Shown here piece by piece: positions 1-8,633 of a DNA stretch of 64,000 nucleotides; within the stretch, counting starts at the first letter, position 1; each line of letters begins with the position of its first letter. The notes beneath the pieces were generated by a model, which was given only the letters and a program-made list of their open reading frames with translations, made no database searches and was not told where the DNA came from. The position numbers were made by a program, and so were the translations under genes. Source of the stretch: Engelhardtia mirabilis (GTDB taxonomy: Bacteria > Planctomycetota > UBA1135 > GCA-002686595); the NCBI RefSeq assembly GCF_007748095.1, contig NZ_CP036287.1, positions 4,588,001-4,652,000 on the forward strand, given 5' to 3'.

Positions 1-567
1 GCCGCGGCCCGCACGGCCGAGCTGTGCGCGCGCGTCGCGCCGCGGCGGGTGCTGTTGATCGGGATCGCCGGTGCCTACGACGTGGAGCGCGATCCGGTGG
101 GCTGTGCGCGGGTCTTCGAAGGCACGGCCCTGGACGGGGTCGGCGCAGGAGAGGGCGCTGGCTTCCGCGGCCCCACGGCCCTGGGCTTTCCCCAGTGGCC
201 GTCTCGACCGGGTGTCGACGGCGCTGCGATCGAAGACCGCCTGCCCCTGTGGCGCCCGCAGCAGTCGACGAACGACCGTTACCGCGGCGGCGGAACCCTG
301 CTGACCACCTGCGCCGCCGCCGACGGACCCGAGATGGCCGCGCGACGCCGCGAGCGCTTCGCGGACGCGGGGGCCGAGGACATGGAGGGATTCGCCGTGG
401 CCTTCGCCTGCACCCTGGCGCGGGTGCCGGTGGCGGTGGTGCGCGGCATCTCCAACCTGGTGGGCGATCGCGACGGCACGCGCTGGCGCATCCCCCAGGC
501 CTTGGCGAGCGCTCGGGAGGCCGCGTTGGAGATCCTGGCCCAGGACGCCTGGGAGCCTTCGGCGTGA
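1..567 (+). CDS. mqnB: Futalosine hydrolase MqnB (5' end outside window)
   Basis: Hydrolyses futalosine to hypoxanthine and dehypoxanthine futalosine in the cytoplasm, second step of the futalosine route to menaquinone. The frame is open from the first base, so the N-terminus is missing. Visible nucleoside-phosphorylase family motifs are GIAGAY near the start, EDMEGFAVAFA (the conserved ME pair that contacts the ribose) and RGISNLVGDRD near the C-terminus. About 190 residues are present, close to the usual 200-230 residues. The stop TGA at 565-567 overlaps the next gene's GTG, so the two genes are translationally coupled. Identification is by motif and by the mqnD neighbour. Confidence 0.88.
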   Translation, partial: AAARTAELCARVAPRRVLLIGIAGAYDVERDPVGCARVFEGTALDGVGAGEGAGFRGPTALGFPQWPSRPGVDGAAIEDRLPLWRPQQSTNDRYRGGGTLLTTCAAADGPEMAARRRERFADAGAEDMEGFAVAFACTLARVPVAVVRGISNLVGDRDGTRWRIPQALASAREAALEILAQDAWEPSA

Positions 568-1382
568 GGCGCCTGTCGATCGGCATCTCCACCTGCCCCA
601 ACGACACGTTCGCCTTCCACGCCCTGCTTACGGGCGCGGTGCGGGTGGACGGTGTCCAGTTGGACTTCGAGCTGGGCGACGTGCAGGAACTCAACCAGCG
701 CGCCGCGGCCGGCGACTTGGACGTGGCCAAGATCAGCTACGCCGCGGCCCTGGAGTTGGCGGCGCAGCGCGTGATGCTGCCGGCCGGCTCCGCCCTGGGC
801 TTCGGCGTGGGTCCGGTGGTGTTGGCCGGCCCCCACCCCCACGCCAGTCCGCCGCGGGTGCTGTGCCCCGGCGGTCAGACCACCGCGACGCTCCTGTGGC
901 GGCTTTTCCACCCCGAGACCGTGCGACTCGACCAGGTGGTCTTCAGTGCGATCATGCCCGCACTGCGCGACGGCTCCGCGGACCTCGGCGTTTGCATTCA
1001 CGAGGGCCGCTTCACCCACCGCGACTGGAATCTCGAGCTGGTCGAGGACCTGGGAGCCACCTGGGAGCGCGAGACCGCATCGCCCCTGCCCCTGGGTGGT
1101 ATCTCGGTGCGCCGCTCCCTGCCGGCCGAGGTGATCGCGGCCGTCGCAGAGGGCGTGCGCGAGTCGGTCGAGTGGGCCCGGGCCAACCCCGATGCCTGCC
1201 TCGCGACGATGCGAGCCCACGCCCAGGAGCACACGGACGAGGTGCTCTGGAAACACGTCGAGCTCTACGTCAACGACTGGACCGTGGACCTGGGCCCGGT
1301 CGGTCGCGGGGCGATCGCGGAGCTGGCACGGCGGGCACGTGCGGTCGGCCTGGGCCAGGGCGAGTCGATCGTCGTCGACTGA
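564..1382 (+). CDS. mqnD: 1,4-dihydroxy-6-naphthoate synthase MqnD
   Basis: Converts cyclic dehypoxanthinyl futalosine to 1,4-dihydroxy-6-naphthoate, the naphthoquinone ring precursor of menaquinone, in the cytoplasm. From GTG 564 the product is 272 residues, the normal family length. The family signature STCPNDTFAF lies at residues 9-18, followed by the DVAKISYAA segment at 53-61 and a two-lobed periplasmic-binding-protein-like fold. The GTG start is chosen because it places the signature at the expected distance and gives a 4-nt GTGA overlap with mqnB. Longer upstream in-frame sequence is simply the shadow of mqnB. Other mqn genes are not in the window. Confidence 0.95.
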   Translation: MRRLSIGISTCPNDTFAFHALLTGAVRVDGVQLDFELGDVQELNQRAAAGDLDVAKISYAAALELAAQRVMLPAGSALGFGVGPVVLAGPHPHASPPRVLCPGGQTTATLLWRLFHPETVRLDQVVFSAIMPALRDGSADLGVCIHEGRFTHRDWNLELVEDLGATWERETASPLPLGGISVRRSLPAEVIAAVAEGVRESVEWARANPDACLATMRAHAQEHTDEVLWKHVELYVNDWTVDLGPVGRGAIAELARRARAVGLGQGESIVVD

Positions 1383-1403
1383 GGCGACAGCCGCCCCCTG
1401 CGA

Positions 1404-2012
1404 TCACTCGCCGTAGCGCAGCTCGAGGGTCGACACCGGTTGCGCGTCCTCGGCGGACGGGTTGCAGGTCACCACGAACAGACGGTCGTACTGGTCGTCG
1501 GCGAGCATCGGACCGTAGCGCTCGTGCTGCTCGAGACCCTCGATCTCGCCGCCCAGGGCCGCGACCAGGCCGGGGACCGTGTTGGAGTGGCCGGCGACGA
1601 CCGCCACGGATCCGCCTGGCAGGGCCTCGATCGCTGCCACCTGGGCGGCGGGCTCGCGCGCGGAGATGACCTGAACCTCGAGGTCCGTGGCGGCCGCGAG
1701 GGGCGCGACGGTCAGCTGGGTGCGCTGGAACTCGCTCGCGAACACGTGGCTCACGCCACTGTGCCCGAGCATGCGCGCCAGCTCGGCCGCCCGCGCGGCG
1801 CCGGCCTCGGTCAGCACGGGGTCGCTGCCCTCCGCCACCTTCTCAGCGTGGCGCACGACGATCACGGTGATCGGCGCCGGCTGCTCCGGCGAAGCGGCCC
1901 GTTCCTGGACGGTCGTCGACGCCGAGTCGGTCGCAGTCAGAGTCGAGATCGACGGCAGGAACAGGGCCAGGGCGGCGGCGCAGGCCGCGACGAGGGGTCG
2001 TTGGATCAGCAT
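1404..2012 (-). CDS. Secreted histidine phosphatase superfamily protein (SixA/phosphoglycerate mutase-like)
   Basis: 202 residues. The N-terminus (residues 1-28) is a hydrophobic signal peptide, so the enzyme is probably periplasmic. The catalytic RHAEK motif at residues 54-58 carries the phospho-accepting histidine. LTEAG at 67-71 and GHSN at 141-144 supply the second active-site histidine. RHAEK plus the short length resembles the SixA branch of the superfamily, but SixA is cytoplasmic, so substrate and role are unknown. It is convergent with mqnD, 21 nt apart. Start ATG at 2012 fits the signal peptide. Confidence 0.85.
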   Translation of the reverse strand: MLIQRPLVAACAAALALFLPSISTLTATDSASTTVQERAASPEQPAPITVIVVRHAEKVAEGSDPVLTEAGAARAAELARMLGHSGVSHVFASEFQRTQLTVAPLAAATDLEVQVISAREPAAQVAAIEALPGGSVAVVAGHSNTVPGLVAALGGEIEGLEQHERYGPMLADDQYDRLFVVTCNPSAEDAQPVSTLELRYGE

Positions 2013-2194
2013 GGGACAGGGTTGTAGCGCGCGGCGGGCCGGTCGGGGCAGGGGATCGAACCTCGACCGATGGGCTGAGTCTGATGGTCCAGGTCGAGCG
2101 CTCCCCCAATGAGCGACGCCCGCCGACTCCCCGGGGGAATCGACGGGCGCCGCCCGCTCGGGGCCGGAATCGGCCCCATGGGGAACGCTGCGGC

Positions 2195-2380
2195 TCAGTC
2201 GCCGCCGCCCGAGTCACGAAGCTCGAGCATCTCCTTGCGGATCTCCTGTGCGTGGTTCTTGACCTCTTGCATCGCCTTGCGGACGCGGGCGCACGCGGCC
2301 TTGTTGCCGGAGGCGGCCTTCTCGACGTCGTCGCGGACGCTCTCGATGGTCTGAATCAGGTTCTGGTAGTTCTGCGTCAT
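2195..2380 (-). CDS. Histone H1-like protein, HctA/Hc1 N-terminal type
   Basis: A 61-residue, almost fully helical protein. The core GNKAACARVRKAMQEVKN followed by AQEIRKEMLEL closely follows the N-terminal half of chlamydial HctA, which has GNKAAAQRVRTES and a following IAKVYRKES segment. The lysine/alanine-rich DNA-condensing tail of HctA is missing and the protein ends in DSGGGD. In this family the N-terminal half is a coiled-coil dimerisation region, so this short form may act in nucleoid organisation or may be only a scaffold. It is free-standing, with about 180 nt before the phosphatase gene and about 210 nt after the EVE gene. Function is inferred from similarity only. Confidence 0.75.
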   Translation of the reverse strand: MTQNYQNLIQTIESVRDDVEKAASGNKAACARVRKAMQEVKNHAQEIRKEMLELRDSGGGD

Positions 2381-2591
2381 GCCTGGATATCCGAAATGCG
2401 AGGAGCCGATCCGGCTCCTCTGGGGGGCGCTGGATGGCGGTAGACGGGCTTCATGGTGGCGATTGCGGGCCAGCGATCAAGGCGCCAGCCCCCGTTCCAG
2501 GGGCCGCCAGGGCCGATTCTGAGCCGCGACCGTCCCACGGCGGCTCGGGGCTCGATCCCGGCCCCGAGGGTCGAAGAGCCCTTCTTGCCCC

Positions 2592-3071
<480 letters not shown>

Positions 3072-3232
3072 GGCGGGGCGGGGGTCGGGGGCTGGGTCGA
3101 ATCGAACGGAACGAGAGGGTGGGGTCGCGAGAGGGAGCGCGTCAGCGCGGGGCGCGACTGCGGGCCCGGCGGGCGTCGCGCCATCGAGGGCGTGATCGCA
3201 GTGCCCTCCGGCTGTGCCCTGGGTGACGGACC

Positions 3233-4042
3233 TCAGAGCAGGCCCGCACGACCGAGGGCGCCGCCCTCGAGTTCGCGCAGGGCCGCCGGCGGCCCCAGAA
3301 CCTCCGCGAGGACGACGGCGCGGCGCCAGGCCTCGCGGTCGGACAACGGGTAGCGGGACGCGACCTTGCCACCGGACTCGGCCGCGGGGCCACGCTCCGT
3401 GGCCGGCGGGAATCGGTCCAAGGTCCCAGACACCGGCAGGGACGAGCGCAGGCCACTCAGCTCAGCGAGGGACCCGCGGGCGACCATCTCATCACCGCCC
3501 GTGCGCTCCAACTCGGACTCGCTCGGCATCGGCCGCAGGGCCGAGGGCAGGTCGTCGCGCAGCTTCTCACGCGCCGCCGAGGGCAGGACCGCGGTCAGCG
3601 GTTCCTCGTGGACGCGACGTGCGGGCTCCGGCGTCGCTGACGCGGTCGCCACCTTGGCCTGCTTGCGCTGACGCCGATGCACCGCTGATTCCGGCCGCAG
3701 GTGCGGGTCCCCCATCGGATCCTGGGGACGCGGCACCTTCGCGGCCGGGCGAGTCGGCTCCACACCTTCGAGCAACTGCTTCCACAGGTCGCGGCCGCTC
3801 AGTTCCCCATCGACCTCGGTGGCCACGGGCCTGGGCGCCCGCCGCGCGGGAGCACCGGGCGCTGCATTGCGTTGACGCTCGCGGAGGATCCCGCGCACGA
3901 TCGGCACGCCGAAGAACAGCGCGACGAAGGCGATCTGGATGATCCCCTCGAGGATGTCGTTCGGCTTGGCCTGGGCCAGGAACGGCCCGGTCTCCAGCAG
4001 ACTGACGTCCAGCAGCGCCGCGCCCATGACCGCGGAGATCAC
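3233..4042 (-). CDS. Unknown single-pass membrane protein of the floA/nfeD operon
   Basis: 269 residues from a GTG start. One transmembrane segment at about residues 33-51 follows a short outside segment; the remainder is a long hydrophilic, Arg/Pro/Glu-rich and probably disordered tail. I recognise no domain. The floA stop TAG at 4044-4042 shares one base with this GTG start (TAGTG), so the gene is translationally coupled to floA and is likely a partner of the flotillin/NfeD complex. The function is unknown; the reading frame is supported by position and by the clean transmembrane segment. Confidence 0.65.
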   Translation of the reverse strand: MISAVMGAALLDVSLLETGPFLAQAKPNDILEGIIQIAFVALFFGVPIVRGILRERQRNAAPGAPARRAPRPVATEVDGELSGRDLWKQLLEGVEPTRPAAKVPRPQDPMGDPHLRPESAVHRRQRKQAKVATASATPEPARRVHEEPLTAVLPSAAREKLRDDLPSALRPMPSESELERTGGDEMVARGSLAELSGLRSSLPVSGTLDRFPPATERGPAAESGGKVASRYPLSDREAWRRAVVLAEVLGPPAALRELEGGALGRAGLL

Positions 4043-5088
4043 TAGCTCTCCAGCCCCTCGGGCTTCGAGTCTCCGCCGCCCGCGATGCCCTCCCGCATGC
4101 TGGTGTCGGCCTGGATGTTGCGGAAGCGGTACTGGTCCATGACGCCCAGGTTGCCCGCGCGCAGGGCCTCGGCCATGGCCTTGGGAATCTCGGCTTCGGC
4201 CAGGACCACCTCGGCGCGGTTCTCCATCACCTTGGCCTTGAACTCCTGCTCGGCGGCCACGGCCATCGCACGACGCTTCTCGGCGTTGGCCTGGGCCACG
4301 CGCTTGTCGGCCTCGGCCTGATCCGCCTGCAGGCGCGCTCCGATGTTGTTGCCGATGTCCACGTCGGCGATGTCGATCGAGACGATCTCGAAGGCCGTGC
4401 CGGCGTCGAGTCCGCGGGCGAGCACCACCTTGCTGATCGCGTCGGGGTTCTCGAGCACCTCCTTGTGGGAGGCCTTGGAGCCGATGGTCGAGATGATGCC
4501 TTCACCCACGCGGGCGATGATCGTCTCCTCGCCGGCGCCACCGACCAGGCGCGCGATGTTCGTGCGCACGGTCACCCGCGCCTTGGCCAGGACCTGGATG
4601 CCGTCCGCGGCCACGGCGGCGATCTCGGTCTTGCCCGACGCCGGGTTGGGGCAGTCGATGACCTTGGGCGTCACGCTGGTCTTCACGGCGTCCAGCACGT
4701 CGCGCCCGGCCAGGTCGATCGACGCCGCGGTGCGGAAGTCGAGCTCGATGCCCGCGCGGTTCGCCGCGATCAGCGCCCGCACGACGCGGCCGACCTGACC
4801 GCCGGCGAGCACGTGGGCTTCGAGGTCGCGCTTGTCGACCTGGTCGAGGCGCGCCTGGACCAGCATCACCTGGGCGTCGACGATCTGCGAAGGCGGGACC
4901 TTCCGCAGGCTCATGGCGACCATGTCGAGCAGGCCGATACCGGCGCGCGACAAGAGCGAGCGGACGTAGAGGTTGGCGTAGCGGATCAGCAGCAGGACGA
5001 AGGCCAGGCCGACCAGGACCGCGGCGACGGTGAAGACCGTCATGGCGGTGTTGCTCGCCGCGGCGAGGGTGAGTTGCAGAGTGCTCAT
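4042..5088 (-). CDS. floA: Flotillin-like protein FloA (UPF0365)
   Basis: 348 residues, close to the usual 330. A hydrophobic membrane segment lies at about residues 15-40, then an SPFH-type domain (ARLDQVDKRDLEAHVLAGG; KARVTVRTNIARLVGG; GEETIIARVGEGIISTIG) and a helical C-terminal region rich in Ala/Glu/Arg repeats (QANAEKRRAMAVAAEQE). Flotillins scaffold functional membrane microdomains and affect membrane fluidity and protease and secretion complexes. The gene follows two NfeD genes (77 nt after the second), the classic nfeD-floA arrangement, and is coupled to an unknown fourth gene. Start ATG 5088. Confidence 0.95.
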   Translation of the reverse strand: MSTLQLTLAAASNTAMTVFTVAAVLVGLAFVLLLIRYANLYVRSLLSRAGIGLLDMVAMSLRKVPPSQIVDAQVMLVQARLDQVDKRDLEAHVLAGGQVGRVVRALIAANRAGIELDFRTAASIDLAGRDVLDAVKTSVTPKVIDCPNPASGKTEIAAVAADGIQVLAKARVTVRTNIARLVGGAGEETIIARVGEGIISTIGSKASHKEVLENPDAISKVVLARGLDAGTAFEIVSIDIADVDIGNNIGARLQADQAEADKRVAQANAEKRRAMAVAAEQEFKAKVMENRAEVVLAEAEIPKAMAEALRAGNLGVMDQYRFRNIQADTSMREGIAGGGDSKPEGLES

Positions 5089-5165
5089 GGGAGCGACGGA
5101 GGATCTCGGTTCTTCTCGGGAGCGCCGCGGACGGCGCCGGTAATTGGTTCAGGCGGGTCGCTCGA

Positions 5166-5675
5166 TCAAGCCTGCGAAGCCGGCTCGCCGCCGTGATCGC
5201 CGCCGGGCTCGCTGCGCACGACGACCACGCGGTTGCCGACGACCTCGAGCACCCGCACGGGCTCACCGATGCCGATGCTCTCGCCACGGCTGACCACGTC
5301 GACGCGGCGCCCGCCGATGCGCGCGTACCCGGCGGGGCGCAGGGGCGTCAGCACCTCACCCTCCTGGCCGACCAGGTCGAGGTCGCGCGCGTCGGTCGCG
5401 GCGGTGCTCTGGAAGCTCAAGCCGCCCAAGGTGTAACGCTTGCCGAAGGGACTCTGTGGCAAGAGCTTGAAGGCCACGACCAGGGTCACCGGCAAGAGCA
5501 AGGCCACGGCCAGCAGGAAGTTGACCCCGGTGCCGGTGTCCTCCTGGAAGGCCGCGATGACCGAGCCGATGATCGACGCGGCCGCCAGGAAGCTGAGCAC
5601 GCCGAAGCTGGGGATGAAGACCTCGGCCAGCACCAGGGCCAGTCCGAGACCGAGCAGGATCAGGGCCAGGGTCAC
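5166..5675 (-). CDS. NfeD family protein, short form (membrane plus OB-fold)
   Basis: 169 residues from GTG 5675. Three hydrophobic segments in the first 80 residues are followed by a C-terminal OB-fold domain (GQEGEVLTPLRPAGYARIGG, then VDVVSRGESIGIGEPV). Short NfeD proteins are the usual partners of flotillins and lack the protease domain. The GTG overlaps the stop of the long NfeD gene by 4 nt (GTGA), giving an nfeD-long, nfeD-short, floA, unknown operon. Signals upstream of the GTG in the same frame are only the shadow of the long NfeD gene. Confidence 0.9.
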   Translation of the reverse strand: MTLALILLGLGLALVLAEVFIPSFGVLSFLAAASIIGSVIAAFQEDTGTGVNFLLAVALLLPVTLVVAFKLLPQSPFGKRYTLGGLSFQSTAATDARDLDLVGQEGEVLTPLRPAGYARIGGRRVDVVSRGESIGIGEPVRVLEVVGNRVVVVRSEPGGDHGGEPASQA

Positions 5676-7306
5676 GCGCTCGCCTCCTTGGTGTCGACGT
5701 CCTCGACGTCCTCGACGCCTTCGACGCCCTCGACGCCCTCGACGCCCTCGACGCGCAGCCGACCGCCCTCGGTGCCGATCACCCGCAGCCGCTGGCCCCG
5801 CTCGAGCGTGCCGCCCACGGCCCAGGCCTCGAAGTCGGCGATGCCCTGGCCGTCGAGCTGCACGTGGCCCACCGGGCGCAGGTCCGTGGACGCCCGCCCC
5901 AACAGGCCCACCAGGTCGCCCGGGCGCGCTCCGACCGGGCCGCCGCCGACGGCCGAGCCGAAGGTCGGACCGGTGTCCGTGGGTGCCACGGCCATGCGCG
6001 AGTACAGGGGCGTCTTGGGCAGGATGAACGACAGGCCGACCGAGAGCACGAAGCCCACCGCACCCCAGAGGGAGGTGCGGAAGGCGGCCTGCAGGGCCAG
6101 TTGGCGGTCGAACTCGTGGGCCAGGGGCAGGCCCGGTCCGAGCTGGGACCAGATCAAGCCGGCCACGACCAACACCGCGCCGACAATCCCCGGCCACAGG
6201 GTCCCGGGCACCAGGAACAGCTCCACGGCGATCAGCACCGCGCCGAGCCCCATCACCAGGAAGTGCTCGATCCCCGCCAGGCCGACCAGGTAGCGCCCGA
6301 ACAGGAGCGCGCCGAAGCAGGCCAGGGACAGCACCGCGGCGATCCCGAGGCCGGGGGTCTTGAGCTCGATGTAGGCCAGGGTGATCCCGAGGATCAAGAG
6401 CAGGGGCGCGAGGGAGTCCAGCAGCGACGCCAACTCCTCCGCCCTCGACTCCTCGACTCGCGTGACCTCGGCGTCGGCCGGCAGGCTGAGGTGCACGGTC
6501 ATCAGCTCGGCCAGGCTGGCGACCTCGTCGTCGGCCAGGCGGTACTCGAGCGCCTCGTCGGTGGTCAACGCCACCAACCGACCGCGCGAAGCGATCACGT
6601 CGATCTTCTTCACCGGCGAGCCCTCGAGCCGCAGGGTGTCCCACTCCTCGCCGGTGACCACGCGCCGGAAGCCGTCGACCTCGACCCACAGCACCTCAAG
6701 GGACGGGTCCACCATGCCCTCGGCCAGGCCCGTGGGCCGCGCCGTGCGCTCGGCCACGCTGCGGAACCCGCTGCGCGCCACCGAGAGGAACTTCTCCTCC
6801 ACCGCCTCGACGCCCGTGGGCACCGAGACGATCGGGAGGGCCGCGCCGATCTGCCCGTCGGGCCGCATCAGCAGCATCTCGCACGACATGGCCACCAGGG
6901 CCCCGGCCGAGAGGGCCTTGGGAGCGACCCAGGCGACCACGCGCAGACCGTCCTCGCGGGCATCGAAGATCGCCGACGAGAGCTGCCACATCAGGTCGAC
7001 CCGCCCGCCGGGGGTGTCGAGCTCGATCACCAGGGCGTCGCGGCGCTGCTTGGCCTCGCCCACGGCCCGGCGCAACAGGCTCAGGGCCCCGCGGTCGAGC
7101 TCGCCCTCGAAGGTGATCACCGTGACACCGCGGATCGCTTCCGACTGGGTCTCACGCTCGTCGTCCTCGCCGCCGGCGAGATCGCGGATCATCTGGTCGA
7201 AGCCCGTCTGCGTCAGCACGGGGGTCGCCCACGCCTGCTTCGGCGTCACCAGCAGCAAGACCATCGCGAGCAGCAGCGCTACTCTCGAGGCTGCCGCTCG
7301 CGTCAC
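5672..7306 (-). CDS. nfeD: NfeD family membrane-bound serine protease (ClpP-like domain plus NfeD/OB domain)
   Basis: 544 residues from GTG 7306. Order: signal peptide (residues 1-28, ending near QAWA), ClpP/crotonase-like serine protease domain with LVIELDTPGGRVDLM and the catalytic serine in KALSAGALVAMSC, then MRPDGQIGAALPI, four to five transmembrane helices, and a C-terminal OB-fold. Full-length NfeD proteins cleave membrane proteins such as stomatins and work with flotillins. Close to the C-terminus a run of VEG/VED repeats is encoded by 9-bp DNA repeats. The frame stays open for a further 57 codons upstream, but the GTG at 7306 gives a proper signal peptide; the exact start is therefore probable, not certain. 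Confidence 0.88.
   Translation of the reverse strand: MTRAAASRVALLLAMVLLLVTPKQAWATPVLTQTGFDQMIRDLAGGEDDERETQSEAIRGVTVITFEGELDRGALSLLRRAVGEAKQRRDALVIELDTPGGRVDLMWQLSSAIFDAREDGLRVVAWVAPKALSAGALVAMSCEMLLMRPDGQIGAALPIVSVPTGVEAVEEKFLSVARSGFRSVAERTARPTGLAEGMVDPSLEVLWVEVDGFRRVVTGEEWDTLRLEGSPVKKIDVIASRGRLVALTTDEALEYRLADDEVASLAELMTVHLSLPADAEVTRVEESRAEELASLLDSLAPLLLILGITLAYIELKTPGLGIAAVLSLACFGALLFGRYLVGLAGIEHFLVMGLGAVLIAVELFLVPGTLWPGIVGAVLVVAGLIWSQLGPGLPLAHEFDRQLALQAAFRTSLWGAVGFVLSVGLSFILPKTPLYSRMAVAPTDTGPTFGSAVGGGPVGARPGDLVGLLGRASTDLRPVGHVQLDGQGIADFEAWAVGGTLERGQRLRVIGTEGGRLRVEGVEGVEGVEGVEDVEDVDTKEASA
5702..5755. repeat. Six tandem 9-bp repeats inside nfeD
   Basis: Consecutive copies of CTCGACGCC, with one or two substitutions in some (CTCGACGTC, TTCGACGCC, CTCGACGCG). 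Read on the minus strand they encode the VEG/VED tripeptides at the C-terminus of the long NfeD protein. Copy number changes would alter the linker by three residues without a frameshift. Confidence 0.85.
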
Positions 7307-7631
7307 GATCGCCGAGATCGAGGACCCGCCGCGCAGACCGGATTTGCGGCGGGACTGCGCGAGTCCGCAAGCGGCGCCCGCGCGGGATCGCCAATCATCC
7401 AGAACCCAACTGACAACGTGAGTCACTTCGGGATCGTAGGCCACGGGGCCATTCTCCCCAACTGGCGCCCGACGCAAAGGGCCGACTACGGAGGATGTGG
7501 CCGGGAGAGGCGCCAGGGCTGGCTGGTTCCGGCAGCGGCCGGGCCGGCGCTCGTGGAGCGCCTGGCACGCGAGTGGACAGCCCTGGCCGTCATTGGCCCC
7601 TGCAGCTCCGAGCCCTGGCGCAGCCCCGACC
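7307..7631. other. 325-bp non-coding stretch upstream of the nfeD operon
   Basis: Lies between the 5' end of nfeD and the 3' end of a GNAT-like gene, both on the minus strand. It should hold the operon promoter. About 7395-7435 is less GC-rich than its surroundings and contains a TTGTCA-like hexamer on the minus strand, but I cannot identify a convincing -10 box. The nfeD frame is open through part of this stretch, so an earlier start is possible. No RNA gene or clear repeat seen. Confidence 0.4.
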
Positions 7632-8630
7632 TCAGACCAAGTCCGTGTCGGCCAACTGGTACCACCAGTTGTCCCGCAGCCACAGGTCGTTGTAGCGGGC
7701 GTGGAAGCTGCGGGTGACCATGAAGTACTCGCTCGGGTGGACCCGCCAGCCCCAGTCCTGGAACCTGTCGAACCAGGGCGACCAGTCGACGGTCAGGCTG
7801 GCCACGGCGCTGACGCCGTCCCGGGCGCCGCGGTGGCGCACGGCGCGCTCGAGGGCGGCGCCGACCTCGGGCTCGTCCGGCGGGACGAGCCAGTCGACGA
7901 TCAAGCCCATGTTGGGCAGGATCCAGTCGGCGCGCCGGTAGATCGCGACGCCGCGCAGGATGCCCTCGGCGTCGCGCACGCCCAGACGCTCGTAGTCGAA
8001 GTTCGGGTGGTCGACGAAGCGCCAGTTCCAGAAGTCGGCGTCGCGGATCGCGCTGGCCCCGAAGGCACCCGAGCAGCGGTCGTAGAGCCAGCGCGCCTGC
8101 TCGTCGAAGCGCTCGATCAGCTCGACCTCGGGCGCCTCGCCCGGATCCGGCCCGGGCTCGCGGGCCAGCACCCCGTGGGTGCGCGAGATCTCGTACTTGA
8201 GGAAGGTCTGCCCGATGCGCCAGGCGTCGGCCACGGGCATGCCGTAGTGCACCAGGTCCTTCTCGGGGCCACCGTAGGCGTCGAAGAACTCCCAGGCGGT
8301 GCGCACGAACAGGCCCGGGCGCTTGAGGCCCGCGCGGTGCTCGGGGTGCACCATCGAGTCGACGATCTGGGCGAAGTTGCGCTCCTGGCCGTCCACCAAC
8401 AGGCGGTAGGGCCAGGCGGCGTACTGGGCCACGACCTTGCGCGGTCCGCCGTCGTTGGTCAGCGCCAGCCAGATGCGCCAACCGGCCGGGTTGCCCAGGG
8501 CCGTCCAGCGCCACTCGTCCAAGGTGCGCGGAACGTGGTCGGCGCTCTTGGCGCCGAAGACCTCGTTGAAGGTCTCGACCAGGCTCTCTTCGTCACCCTC
8601 GCGGTACTCGCGGATCTCGTAGTCGGCCAT
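7632..8630 (-). CDS. GNAT-like acyltransferase family protein, copy 2 of a tandem pair
   Basis: 332 residues. The N-terminal YEIREYREGDEESLVETFNEVF is a typical GNAT beta1-alpha1 opening, then LDEWRWTALGNPAGWRIWLA and VVAQYAAWPYRLLVDG. The length suggests a duplicated GNAT fold rather than a minimal 150-residue one. The substrate is unknown. It is paralogous to the gene just upstream (8634-9647): the openings, the QIVDSMVHPEHRAGLKRPGLF / QAVDSMTDPAFRRGLKKPGF segment and the C-terminal DTDLV are all shared. Only 3 nt separate the stop of that gene from this ATG, so they form an operon. Confidence 0.8.
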   Translation of the reverse strand: MADYEIREYREGDEESLVETFNEVFGAKSADHVPRTLDEWRWTALGNPAGWRIWLALTNDGGPRKVVAQYAAWPYRLLVDGQERNFAQIVDSMVHPEHRAGLKRPGLFVRTAWEFFDAYGGPEKDLVHYGMPVADAWRIGQTFLKYEISRTHGVLAREPGPDPGEAPEVELIERFDEQARWLYDRCSGAFGASAIRDADFWNWRFVDHPNFDYERLGVRDAEGILRGVAIYRRADWILPNMGLIVDWLVPPDEPEVGAALERAVRHRGARDGVSAVASLTVDWSPWFDRFQDWGWRVHPSEYFMVTRSFHARYNDLWLRDNWWYQLADTDLV

Positions 8631-8633
8631 GGC

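Noticed and set aside
2041..2125. A tRNA-like pattern on the minus strand (GGTTCGATCCCC and a D-arm-like CTCATTGGGGGAGC)
   Set aside because: No 7-bp acceptor stem, no anticodon stem-loop of the right size and the T stem has mismatches. It lies in the leader of the phosphatase gene and is probably GC-rich chance.
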